From Parafrankia discariae (GTDB lineage: Bacteria; Actinomycetota; Actinomycetes; Frankiales; Frankiaceae): DNA of 64,000 nt. Under the pieces are notes generated by a model that was given only the letters and a program-made list of their open reading frames with translations, was not told the DNA's origin and did not search any database. Positions 20,332 through 29,300 of the stretch are shown piece after piece. The position numbers and the translations under genes were made by a program. The stretch spans positions 248,001 to 312,000 of the forward strand of contig NZ_KB891241.1 of NCBI RefSeq assembly GCF_000373365.1, read 5' to 3'. The number at the start of each line of letters is the position of its first letter. The first letter of the stretch is position 1.

Positions 20332-21579
20332 TCAGGAGGCGCCGCGGGCCAGCAGGTCGAGCGCCGGGTACGTCTCCGGCCCGAGCGGGACGAAGGTGTG
20401 CGTGGCGCTGTCCCAGCGGGCACCGCGCATCGTCGTGTTGAAGACGCGCTGCACGCCCGGGATGGGGTTGGGCGTGGTGAAGTCCAGCGGCGGGATCACG
20501 CCGAGGTCGAGCCCCCTGGTCGCGCGGAGCTGCTCGAGCAGGCTCTTCGCCGTCAGGTCGTCCGAGACGGCGTTGCCGACCTTCTCGGCGATCTGGACGG
20601 ACAGCCACGCCCCGGTGGTCTCCGTGGAGTCCCGGAGCTCGGCGCGCGCGTCGGCGTCGCCCCCGGCCGCCTCGGCGTCCAGCTCGGAGAGCATCCGCTT
20701 GAGCTCGGGGAACTCGGCGGCCTGGCTGAGCTCGGGGAACGCGCTGGCGACGACGAGGTTGTCGGCGGCCGGCCCGAGTGTGGCGAGGTACTCCTTGGAG
20801 AGGGTGCCGGCCGCGTGGCAGGTACGCAGGTTCGGGTCCCCGCCGCCGATCACCGCGTAGGCGGCCTGGTCGAACACCACCAGGACGGCGCCGTCCGCGC
20901 CCGCCCTGCTCAGCTGCGAGACGGTCGGGGTGAGGTCGCTGCTGGTGATCGGGATGCGCAGCTCGGGGTCGATCGGCGTCCCGGCCGCGCGCCCGCCGGC
21001 CTGGGCCATCGTGATCAGGCGGTCACTCGCGCTCAGGTCGTAGCCGACCAGCCCGACCTTGGACGCTCCCGCCTTGCGCAGCAGCGACGGGCAGACCGCC
21101 GGGTAGAACGTGAGCGGGCTGACGACGAAGCTGACGTCCGAGCTGAGTTCCGAACCGTCGGCGGCGATCCCGGCCGACCCGATCGCCGGGATGCCGGCCT
21201 CCTCGAGGATCGGCATGATCCCGCCCGAGCCGTTGACGGTGGAGACCACGGCCAGGACGTGCTCGTCCACCGCCCGCTGGGCGCATTCCTTCGCCGCGGT
21301 GGCGTCGTTCTTCTCGTTGCAGTGCAGGATCTCCACCGGATGGCCCTTGATGCCGCCGCGTTCGTTCACGCCGCGGGCGGCGGCCCGGACCGCCGCCACC
21401 ATCTCGGGGTGGTTGGCGCCGGTGGTGCCGACGGGCGCGATGATCATCAGCTTGACCGGGTCGCCGGAACCGGTGGCCGGGCCACCGCCCTGCTCGCCGC
21501 CGTCGCCGCCGCACGCGGCGAGCGCCAGCGCGGCCCCGGCGCAGGCGGCCCCGAGCCGCAGACCCAGACGTCGTCTCAC
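20332..21579 (-). CDS. Periplasmic-type substrate-binding lipoprotein of the Liv importer family
   Basis: A 415-residue lipoprotein that would deliver substrate to the neighbouring importer. The GTG at 21579 is chosen because AGGAGGG lies eight bases before it. The N-terminus (RRRLGLRLGAACAGAALALAAC) is a signal peptide with the lipobox LAAC, and a Gly-rich tether follows. The fold I periplasmic binding pattern is clear: VKLMIIAPVGTTGANHPEM, ILHCNEKNDATAAKECAQR, VVSTVNGSGGIMPILEEAGIP and GADGAVLVVFDQAAYAV. It is transcribed toward livF rather than with it, so it is not in the same operon. Ligand unknown. Confidence 0.85.
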   Translation of the reverse strand: MRRRLGLRLGAACAGAALALAACGGDGGEQGGGPATGSGDPVKLMIIAPVGTTGANHPEMVAAVRAAARGVNERGGIKGHPVEILHCNEKNDATAAKECAQRAVDEHVLAVVSTVNGSGGIMPILEEAGIPAIGSAGIAADGSELSSDVSFVVSPLTFYPAVCPSLLRKAGASKVGLVGYDLSASDRLITMAQAGGRAAGTPIDPELRIPITSSDLTPTVSQLSRAGADGAVLVVFDQAAYAVIGGGDPNLRTCHAAGTLSKEYLATLGPAADNLVVASAFPELSQAAEFPELKRMLSELDAEAAGGDADARAELRDSTETTGAWLSVQIAEKVGNAVSDDLTAKSLLEQLRATRGLDLGVIPPLDFTTPNPIPGVQRVFNTTMRGARWDSATHTFVPLGPETYPALDLLARGAS

Positions 21580-21911
21580 CGGTTCGTCCCTCCTGAATGC
21601 TCCTGGCGTGCCGGTGGCGCGGCGGGGTCGTTCACCCGCACGGCGCCACAGGCCTCGCCACGGTAGACCCGTCCGTACGCGATCCCTACGGCAGGGTGAG
21701 CCGGGAATCTCCCAGTGTGTCTCCCGGGTGACGCTACGAAGCGTCGCGGGACCTGGCGCCAACGGGCCGTGGCGAGACCGCGCACACTCGCCCTGACCAG
21801 GCCGGACGCGGTGCCCGAAGGTCAGGGCGCGGGTGCCGGAAGGTGTCGTCGGGCGGCGCCGTTCAGATCATCCGGGACGTCGCCTCATCCGGGACGCCCC
21901 CCGGAGCACGG
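21580..21911. other. 332-bp intergenic region
   Basis: No gene is supported. A small perfect hairpin GACGCT-ACGA-AGCGTC lies at 21730-21745, and CCGGGA/TCCCGGG elements flank it. It probably contains the end of the FMN reductase transcript and the promoter of the substrate-binding lipoprotein, both on the minus strand. Confidence 0.4.
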
Positions 21912-22667
21912 TCAGATCACCTGGGACCACGCGTAGGCGAAGCCCATGATGTGGTCGGTCAGTGTCTCCAGGTGGCTCGCCGTCCGATTGTCGAGCACCT
22001 CGCCGTCCGGCCCGAAGGGCGGCGTCGAGGTGTCGATCGAGACGCCGAGCGGGGTCGGCCAGCCGCGTAGCGCGTGCACGGACGAGCGCAGCGTCGCGAG
22101 CGCGGTGCCGGCGGTCTGCGGGCCGTCCGCGCAGACGATCAGCCCGACCGCGCGGCCGTCGAGGTAGGGGCGGGGCGCGTCCCGCAGATCCTCCAGGTAG
22201 TCCAGGGCGTTCTTGACCAGGCCCGACATGCCACCGTGGTAGCCCGGTGTGGCGATGACGAGCCCGTCCGCCCGGGCGACCTCGCTGATCAGCCGCCGGG
22301 CCGCCGGCGTCCGCTCACGCCGGTCCGGGACGTACATCGGCAGGTCCAGGTCGGCCGAGCCGAGCAGGACGGTCTCCGCTCCCGCGCCGGCCATCGTCCG
22401 CAGGACGGTGTCCAGCGCGCGCAGCGTCGTCGAGTCCGGCCGGGTCGTCCCTCCGATGCCGACGATGGTCGGGCGGCGCCTCCGCTCGTGCCGGGCGGCC
22501 GGGCCCGTGAACCCGCTCAGCCCGCTGAGCGCGTCGAGGCCGCCCAGCGGGTCACCCCCCGACCGAGCGGGTAGCTCCTGACCGGGGCGTACCCGGCGCC
22601 GGGCCAGCAGGCCCTCGGAGTTGTGTCCCTCGCCGTTCGTCGCGAACGCGCCGTGCAGGTCGTCCAT
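21912..22667 (-). CDS. NAD(P)H-dependent FMN reductase
   Basis: A 251-residue flavodoxin-fold FMN reductase of the SsuE/azoreductase-like family. About 50 disordered residues precede the fold. The phosphate-binding loop is GIGGTTRPDSTTLRAL, and the second flavin-contact loop is ATPGYHGGMSGLVKNALDYLEDL. The ATG at 22667 has GAGGAGGGG just upstream; the open frame continues further with no site. It lies 224 bp downstream of soxR on the same strand. In Streptomyces the SoxR regulon is known to include a flavin reductase, so a role in handling redox-cycling compounds is a reasonable inference. Confidence 0.8.
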   Translation of the reverse strand: MDDLHGAFATNGEGHNSEGLLARRRVRPGQELPARSGGDPLGGLDALSGLSGFTGPAARHERRRRPTIVGIGGTTRPDSTTLRALDTVLRTMAGAGAETVLLGSADLDLPMYVPDRRERTPAARRLISEVARADGLVIATPGYHGGMSGLVKNALDYLEDLRDAPRPYLDGRAVGLIVCADGPQTAGTALATLRSSVHALRGWPTPLGVSIDTSTPPFGPDGEVLDNRTASHLETLTDHIMGFAYAWSQVI

Positions 22668-22891
22668 CGACCCCTCCTCGCCAGACCTCGTGCGGTTCCC
22701 CTGTGGGCCGCCCACGGCGCGGCGCCGGTCCGCGACCGGCCACCGCCCGCGACCGGGCCCCCGCCGAGGCCCGGGCGCCGGGCGCCGGACATCGGTCGGA
22801 TGTGTTGCATGACTTCTCATCTCATTACCGCAAAGACCAGGTCGGATGCGACGGATAGTGGCCGATCGGCGTGTCACGGGTGGTCGGTGTG

Positions 22892-23359
22892 TCAGGAGTG
22901 GTCGGGGCTGCGCCGCAGCGTGGCGGGCAGCGCGACCGCGCCCGGGCCGAACGCGGCGACCCGGTCGTCCGGGTTGGACATGTGGCAGTGCTGCAGGGAC
23001 AGACAGCCGCAGCCGATGCAGGAGTCGAGACCGTCACGCAGCCGTTCCAGCGCCTCGATCCGCTCGTCGAGGCGGGTGCGCCAGTCGCGGGAGATCGCCG
23101 TCCAGTCCGCGCGGGTCGGGGTCCGCTCGTCGGGCAGCCGGCGCAGCGCCGCGCGGACCTCCTCCAGGCTCAGACCGATGTTGCGCGCGGCCCGGATGAA
23201 CGCCAGCCGGCGCAGCACGTGGCGGGCGTAGCGCCGCTGGCCGCCGCTGGTCCGGCTCGCCGTGAGCAGGCCCTCCCGCTCGTAGAAGCGCAGCGCCGAC
23301 GGGGTGAACCCGCTGCGGTGCACGACCTCGCCGAGAGTCAGAAGATCCGTGGAGCGCAT
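22892..23359 (-). CDS. soxR: Redox-sensing MerR-family regulator SoxR
   Basis: A 155-residue SoxR, a dimeric activator whose [2Fe-2S] cluster is oxidised by redox-active compounds. The MerR-type winged helix is evident (LTLGEVVHRSGFTPSALRFYEREGLL, then RRYARHVLRRLAFIRAARNIGLSLEEV). The cluster ligands are C114, C117, C119 and C125 (CIGCGCLSLQHC), the exact SoxR pattern C-x2-C-x-C-x5-C. The -10 hexamer of its promoter ends about six bases before the ATG, so the transcript is probably leaderless. A SoxR-type palindrome occupies the 19-bp spacer, implying autoregulation. Confidence 0.93.
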   Translation of the reverse strand: MRSTDLLTLGEVVHRSGFTPSALRFYEREGLLTASRTSGGQRRYARHVLRRLAFIRAARNIGLSLEEVRAALRRLPDERTPTRADWTAISRDWRTRLDERIEALERLRDGLDSCIGCGCLSLQHCHMSNPDDRVAAFGPGAVALPATLRRSPDHS

Positions 23360-23373
23360 CGCCCGACGGTACT

Positions 23374-23393
23374 ACCTGAACCTGAAGTCAGGT
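23374..23393 (-). promoter_or_regulatory. SoxR box and promoter of soxR
   Basis: On the minus strand TTTACC, a 19-base spacer and TACCGT lead directly into the soxR start. Within the spacer ACCTGA-N8-TCAGGT is a perfect dyad (7-bp arms if the flanking T/A pair is counted). The overlong spacer with a central dyad is the hallmark of MerR-family promoters. Confidence 0.75.
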
Positions 23394-23411
23394 AAAGCTA
23401 ATGTGGGCGGC

Positions 23412-23676
23412 TCACCGACGGAACGGGCCGGACACCTCAAAAGCCATCCCGGCCCGGCTGCGGCCGTCCCTCCCCCGCTGGGAGGAGAAGTACAGCCGGC
23501 GTCCGTCGGGGCTGAAGGCCGGGCCGGTGATCTCGGAGTCGAGGTGGTCCGGCAGGTGCAGGAAGCGGGAGAGGGTGCCGTCGCCTGTGATCATGTGCAG
23601 CGCCGGACAGGGTGGCCGCTCCGGCGCTCGCGAGCGCCAGGCGCAGCACGGCACGGCGGTCCACGGTTGTCGCCAC
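23412..23676 (-). pseudogene. Internally deleted PhoX-type phosphatase remnant
   Basis: The minus strand reads a Tat-type signal start, VDRRAVLRLALASAGAATLSG, in one frame. Within about 15 codons it joins, in another frame, the typical C-terminal end of PhoX/DUF839 secreted phosphatases: SEITGPAFSPDGRRLYFSSQ, then FEVSGPFR. A full family member has over 600 residues, so nearly all of the enzyme is missing and the two ends are out of frame. This is a deletion remnant with no catalytic residues left. An intact PhoD gene occurs elsewhere in this window. Confidence 0.75.
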
Positions 23677-23820
23677 CTCGTGGCGGTCAGCCACTCGACC
23701 TTGAAGTGATAGCTCCAATACTGAGCGTAGTGAGAGATGTGATGACGGGTCGTTTGCCGGCGGCGGTGACGCATGTCTCTGGCACCGGAGGCGCCGGTAG
23801 GGCGTTGATACGGTTCGTCG

Positions 23821-25188
23821 GTGCTGGTCTCGGTTTTCCCGTCCGATGACGTTCCTGGTCCGGACGATCAGTCCGGGCCGGCTGGCGAGGACGACTGGCG
23901 CGGTGCGGCGCACCCGTCGGGCAACCCGGCCGCGGCCGGGTTGCCCGCCGCCGCGCCGCCGGCGAACGGGCCCGCGGCGCACCGGCGGCACGACCCGCTG
24001 GGCGATCGCTGGGTCATCGTCTCGGCGGGCCGGGTGTCGCGCCCGTGGCGTGGCGGCCAGGAGGTGGTCGCCAGCGCCGTGGGGACCTACGACCCCGAGT
24101 GCCACCTCTGCCCGGGAAACGTGCGCGCCTCCGGCGCGGCCAATCCCGACTACGCCGGCGTGTACGTGTTCGACAACGACTTCCCGGCGCTGCGCCCCGA
24201 ACCCGCCGGCCCGGCCGGGCCCGTGGAGCCGGCTGGGCCCGTGGAGTCGGCCGGGCCCGCCGACCACGCGGTGCCCGCTGATCCGTCCGGGCTGGGGGCG
24301 CGGACGGCGGGGCTGCTGCACGCCGAACCGGGCATCGGCACCTGCCGGGTCGTCTGCTTCGACCCGGGCCATGACCAGTCGCTGGCGAGCCTGGGGCCGG
24401 ACCGGGTGCGGGCGGTGGTCGACACCTGGGCCGACCAGGAACGTGAGCTCGGCCGGACCTGGAACTGGGTGCAGATCTTCGAGAACCGCGGCGCCGCGAT
24501 GGGGGCCTCCAGCCCGCACCCGCACGGGCAGATCTGGGCGTCGTCGTTCCTGCCCGACCTCGCCGCCGTCGAGGACCGCACGCAGCGCGACCATCTGCGT
24601 TCCAGGGGCACCTCGCTGCTCGTCGACTACGCCGAGCTCGAGGCCGAGCTCGCCGCCGCGGGCCGGCCCGTGGCGGGCCGAGTCACCCCGGGCCGAGTCG
24701 CCGACGGCGTGGACGGCGTGGACGGCCCCGGCCGGGCCGCGAACCGGGTGGTCGTGGCGAACGACCACTGGCTCGTCGTCGTCCCCTACTGGGCGTTCTG
24801 GCCGTTCGAGACGCTGGTGCTCCCGCGTCGCCCGGTCGGTCTGCTCCAGCACCTGACCGACGCCGAACGGGACGCGCTGGCGCAGGCGCTGCGCTCCCTG
24901 CTCGGCTGCTACGACGCGTTGTTCGACTCGCCCTTCCCCTATTCGATGGGCTGGCACGCGGCGCCGGGCGTGCGACCGGATCCCGCCGCGCCAGTGCCCG
25001 CGCACTGGCAGCTGCACGCCCACTTCCACCCGCCGCTGCTGCGGTCACCGACCGTCCGCAAGCACCTGGTGGGCTACGAGATGTTCGCGGGCGTGCTGCG
25101 TGACATCACCCCGGAGGACGCCGCCGACCGGCTGCGGGCCGCCGGGGCGCGCGCGGAGAGCCGACAGCGGAGCTCACACCAGGGCTGA
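23821..25188 (+). CDS. galT: Galactose-1-phosphate uridylyltransferase
   Basis: A 455-residue class I GalT, which exchanges UMP between UDP-glucose and galactose-1-phosphate in the Leloir pathway. The zinc-site motif CHLCPGN is present, and the active-site His-Pro-His lies at residues 233-235 in SSPHPHGQIWAS, with H235 the expected nucleophile. The C-terminal block WQLHAHFHPPLLRS holds the further metal-site histidines. It is about 100 residues longer than the usual enzyme because of a Pro/Ala-rich N-terminus, a PAGP-type insertion at about 124-160 and another low-complexity insertion near 290. No galK or galE is adjacent. Its stop lies four bases from the convergent esterase stop. Confidence 0.9.
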   Translation: MLVSVFPSDDVPGPDDQSGPAGEDDWRGAAHPSGNPAAAGLPAAAPPANGPAAHRRHDPLGDRWVIVSAGRVSRPWRGGQEVVASAVGTYDPECHLCPGNVRASGAANPDYAGVYVFDNDFPALRPEPAGPAGPVEPAGPVESAGPADHAVPADPSGLGARTAGLLHAEPGIGTCRVVCFDPGHDQSLASLGPDRVRAVVDTWADQERELGRTWNWVQIFENRGAAMGASSPHPHGQIWASSFLPDLAAVEDRTQRDHLRSRGTSLLVDYAELEAELAAAGRPVAGRVTPGRVADGVDGVDGPGRAANRVVVANDHWLVVVPYWAFWPFETLVLPRRPVGLLQHLTDAERDALAQALRSLLGCYDALFDSPFPYSMGWHAAPGVRPDPAAPVPAHWQLHAHFHPPLLRSPTVRKHLVGYEMFAGVLRDITPEDAADRLRAAGARAESRQRSSHQG

Positions 25189-25192
25189 CGGG

Positions 25193-26170
25193 TCAGCGGG
25201 TGCCGGGGAGGGCCGTCGTCCCGGACCACTGCTCGGAGAAGCCCCACAGGGTGCCCGTGGCCCACCACGGCCAGGCGTGCCCGCCGTCCCAGGGGATCCC
25301 CACCACCGTCGACGAGCTGGTGACCCGCTCCGACTCCGTGCGGGCGTCCGGGAACGTGACGTGGACGTAGTCCGACCAGCCTCCCCGCCAGGGCACGGTG
25401 GTGTCCGCCGTGCCGTGGATGTGCATCATCCGGACACGTGCCTGGTCGCAGGGGACGAGCAGGTGGCCCGCGACGACGCCGGCCGCCGCGAAGACGTCCG
25501 GTGCCTCGCAGACCGCGCGGGCCGCCAGCATCCCGCCGTTGGAGTAGCCCCAGACATAGACGCGGCCGCGGTCCACCGGGGTCCGCCGGGCCACGTCGGC
25601 CACGAGCTCGCGCAGGTAGGCGATGTCGTCCTGCCCGTTCGTCCCGGCGCAGCAGGTGCCGGCGTTCCAGGCTCCGTCCACGGCGTGCCCGTAGGCGAGC
25701 ACGAACCCGTGCTCGTCCGCGAACGGGGTGGCCCCGCTGATGTCGCGCATGTCGGCCGCGGTGTGGGCGTAGGCGTGCAACAGCACGACGAGCGGCCTGG
25801 GCGGCCCGGAACGGACGGTCGTGTGCAGGTCGTAGCTACGCCCCGATCGGAGCGTGATCTCCCTGGTGTAGGCCGGACCCCCGGTGGCGGCCTCGACCGC
25901 GGTCCGGTCGGTGGTTCTGTCGGTGGCCCGGTGCATGGTGGACGCGGTGGCCGGAGACGAGGGCGAGGGCGTGGATGTGGATGTGGCCGTTGTTACCGCG
26001 GGAGGTGATCCACCGTCGTACATCAGGGCCACCGGCACGGCGGCCAGCGGAATGCCGACGATCACGAACAGCGCCGCCAGGAGCCTGCCGCCGGCCGTCA
26101 CCCGCACCCCCAACCCCCGGCCCAGCGCGACCTGAGGCCACCGAAGACAAGAAGAAACGACCCTGCTCAC
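25193..26170 (-). CDS. Membrane-anchored PHB-depolymerase-like esterase
   Basis: A 325-residue alpha/beta hydrolase of the polyhydroxybutyrate depolymerase/feruloyl esterase (LpqC-like) group. A single hydrophobic helix (about 28-50) anchors it, followed by a Thr/Ser-rich linker. The catalytic triad is visible: Ser in WGYSNGGMLA, Asp in HIHGTADTTVPW, and His in GGHAWPWW. The oxyanion region is VVLLHAYAHTAAD, and CCAGTNGQDDIAYLREL is a family signature. It is likely an extracellular esterase; the true substrate cannot be told. Confidence 0.82.
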   Translation of the reverse strand: MSRVVSSCLRWPQVALGRGLGVRVTAGGRLLAALFVIVGIPLAAVPVALMYDGGSPPAVTTATSTSTPSPSSPATASTMHRATDRTTDRTAVEAATGGPAYTREITLRSGRSYDLHTTVRSGPPRPLVVLLHAYAHTAADMRDISGATPFADEHGFVLAYGHAVDGAWNAGTCCAGTNGQDDIAYLRELVADVARRTPVDRGRVYVWGYSNGGMLAARAVCEAPDVFAAAGVVAGHLLVPCDQARVRMMHIHGTADTTVPWRGGWSDYVHVTFPDARTESERVTSSSTVVGIPWDGGHAWPWWATGTLWGFSEQWSGTTALPGTR

Positions 26171-26385
26171 GAGGAGGTGAGATCGGGTGGATCCGGGAGA
26201 TGTTCGTACGTCGTTGTGATCGACACAGGCTTCTCGCCGGGGGTGTCATCGTAATGGGCGCCGCCGGCCGGTCGTCCCATGGGCGAGGCGGCTGACCGGC
26301 CGTGCCCTCCCGCACGCGAGCCGCAACCGGCGGTCGGCTGTCGGTGGGCGGCGGGCCCGGCGGGTGACGGGCGCGCGCGGCGAGG

Positions 26386-29300
26386 TCAGCCGGGGCGCAG
26401 CTGGTCGATCGCCCGGTAGACGCGCTCCTCGGAGACCGGGTACGGCGTGCGCAGCGCCTGGGCGAACAGGCTGACCCGCAGCTCCTCGATCATCCAGCGG
26501 ATCGCCTGGACCGGTTCGGACCCGGCGCGCGCCGGGCCCACCTCGTCGAGCAGCTCCTGGAAGGCCTCGACGACGTTGCGCACCCGGAGGGTGAGCTGGC
26601 GGTCCCGGGCGGCGTCGCCGGGCAGCCGGTCCAGGCGCCGCCGGGCGGCGGTGAGGTAGCGCTCCAGATCGGGCAGGCGCTCGGTACCCGCCTCGGTCAC
26701 GAAGCCCCGGTGGATCAGCGCGTCGAGCTGGGTGCGCAGGTCGGTCGCGGTCACCAGCAGCGCCGGGCTGCTCAGCGCCCGCACCCCGAGGCTGATCTCG
26801 TGGGCGGCGGCGAGCACCCGCTCGGTGCCGCGGACCACCGTCCACGCGGTGTCCGCCAGCTCCGCGCGCACCGTCTCGAGCAGCGTGGCGAAACCCGCCT
26901 CGTCCCGGGCGGGCCCGCCGGCGCGGCGCAGCAGCGTGTCCACGGCGGCGGCGACGCAGTCGTCCAACAGGTCGGTGACGTCGCGGTGCGGGTTGTTGCT
27001 CAGGGCCAGCTTCGCCGCGTTGGGCAGCCGGCCGATGATCCCCCGGACGGGGGAGGAGACGTTGAGGAGCAGCAGCCGGCGGGTGCCGGCCCACATCGCG
27101 CGGTCGGCCTCCGCCCGGTCGTCGAAGACCCGGACCGCGACCGAGCCGCCCTCGTCGACCAGTGCCGGGTGGGCGCGCACGACATGGCCGCCGCGGCTGC
27201 GCTCGATCACCGCGGGCAGCGTGCCGACGTCCCAGGTGCGCAGGCCGGCGCGTTCCACGCCGGCGGCCGCGGCCGTGACGACCGCCTTCGTCCGGGGCCG
27301 CAGCCGGGCCCGGAGCTCGGCCAGGTCCTTGCCCTCGGCGAGCGTCTTCCCGCCGTCGTCGACGACCCGGAAGGTCATCCGCAGGTGCGGTGGCAGCAGT
27401 TCGGCCAGCCGCGGCGGTGACCAGACGCCGGAGGGGAGCGCCGAGCCGCTCATCCGGTGCAGCTCACCGGCGACGGCGTCGGCCAGCGGGCGGTCGTCGA
27501 CCGGCGGCCCGCCGCCGTCGGCCGGGGAACCGCCGGGGGCCGGGCGGTCAGCGGGGGCCAGGCGGTCCAGGACGGCACGGGCGTAGTTCGGCGCCGGGAC
27601 GAAACCGCGCCGCACCACCTTGGGCAGCGCCCGGATCAGCGCCGTGACGAGCTCCTCCCGCAGCCCGGGCACCTGCCAGGTGAACGGCTCCGCGCGCAGC
27701 GTGCCGAGGACTGGCAGCGGCACCCGCACGGTCACCCCGTCGGCGGCCTCCCCGGGCGTGAACTGGTAGGTGAGGGCCAGCTCGATGCCGTCGGCGACCC
27801 AGATGTCCGGGTAGTCCTGCTGGCGGATCGCGCCCGCGCGGTCGTTGACCAGCATTGACGCGGAGAAGTCGAGCAGGTCCGGCTCGGTCCGACGGGTCGC
27901 CTTCCACCAGGTGTCGAAATGGCGGCCGGAGACGACGTCGGCGGGGATCCGCCGGTCGTAGAACTCGAACAGCGTCTCGTCGTCGACGACGATGTCGCGG
28001 CGGCGGGCCCGGTGCTCCAGCTCCTCCACCCCGGCGAGCAGCTCCCGGTTCGCGTGGAAGAAGGCGTGCCGGGTGTGCCAGTCGCCCTCGACGAGCGCGT
28101 GCCGGATGAACAGGTCCCGGCTGACGACCGGGTCGATCCGCCCGTACTGGACCAGCCGGGACGTCACCAGCGGGATCCCGTACAGCGTGACCTTCTCGTA
28201 GGCCAGTGCCGCGGCCTGCTTGCGAGACCAGTGCGGCTCGCTGTAGCTGCGCCGCAGCAGGTGCTCGGCGAGCGGCTCGACCCACTCGGGCTCCACCCGC
28301 GCCACCGTGCGCGCCCACAGCCGGGACGTCTCGACCAGCTCGGCCGCGACGACCCAGGTCGGGATGCCCGGTCCGCGTCGCCCGCCCGCCTCCGCCTCCG
28401 CTTCCGCCGGCGTCTCCCGGCCCCCGTCGCCGGCTTCGGGCCGGGACGGCCGCCGCCGCGCGAGCCCGGAACCCGGGAAGATCGCGAAACGCGCCCCGCG
28501 GGCCCCGAGGTAGTCCTTCTTCTCCGGCTCGTAGCGGCCGAGATGAGAGAGCAGCCCGGTGAGCAGCGCCTGGTGCACCGACCGGGCGTCGGCCGGGCTG
28601 TCGTTCGGCTCCAGCCCCAGGTTCCGGGCGATCGCGCGCAGCTGGCCGTGGACGTCCTGCCACTCCCGGATCCGCAGGTAGTTCAGGAACTCGGTGCGGC
28701 ACATCCGGCGGAACTGGTTGGACGACCGTTCCTCGCGCGCGGTACGCAGATGCCGCCACAGGTTCAGGATCGACAGGAAGTCCGACGTCGGGTCGGTGAA
28801 CCGGGCATGCCGCTCGTCGGCGGCGGCCCGCTGCTCGACGGGCCGCTCCCGCGGGTCCTGGATGGCCAGCGCGGAGGCGATCACCAGCACCTCGGACAGG
28901 CAGCCCAGCTCGCCGGCCGCGAGCACCATCCGGCCCAGCCGGGGATCCACCGGCAGCTGGGCGAGGCTGCGCCCGATCGGGGTCAGCCGCCTGCCGGGCT
29001 CGGCGTCCTCGACGAACGCGCCCAGCTCGGTCAGCAGCCGCATGCCGTCGGTGACCTGGCGTGACTCCGGCGGGTCGAGGAACGGGAAGTCCGCCATCTC
29101 GCCGAGGCCGAGCGCCTCCATCTGCAGGATCACCGAGGCCAGGTTGGTGCGCAGGATCTCGGGATCGGTGAAGGCGGGCCGGCCGGCGAAGTCCTCCTCC
29201 GAGTACAGCCGGACGCAGATGCCGTCGGACGTCCGGCCGCACCGGCCGGCCCGCTGGTTGGCCGAGGCCTGCGAGACCGGCTCGATCGGCAGGCGCTGCA

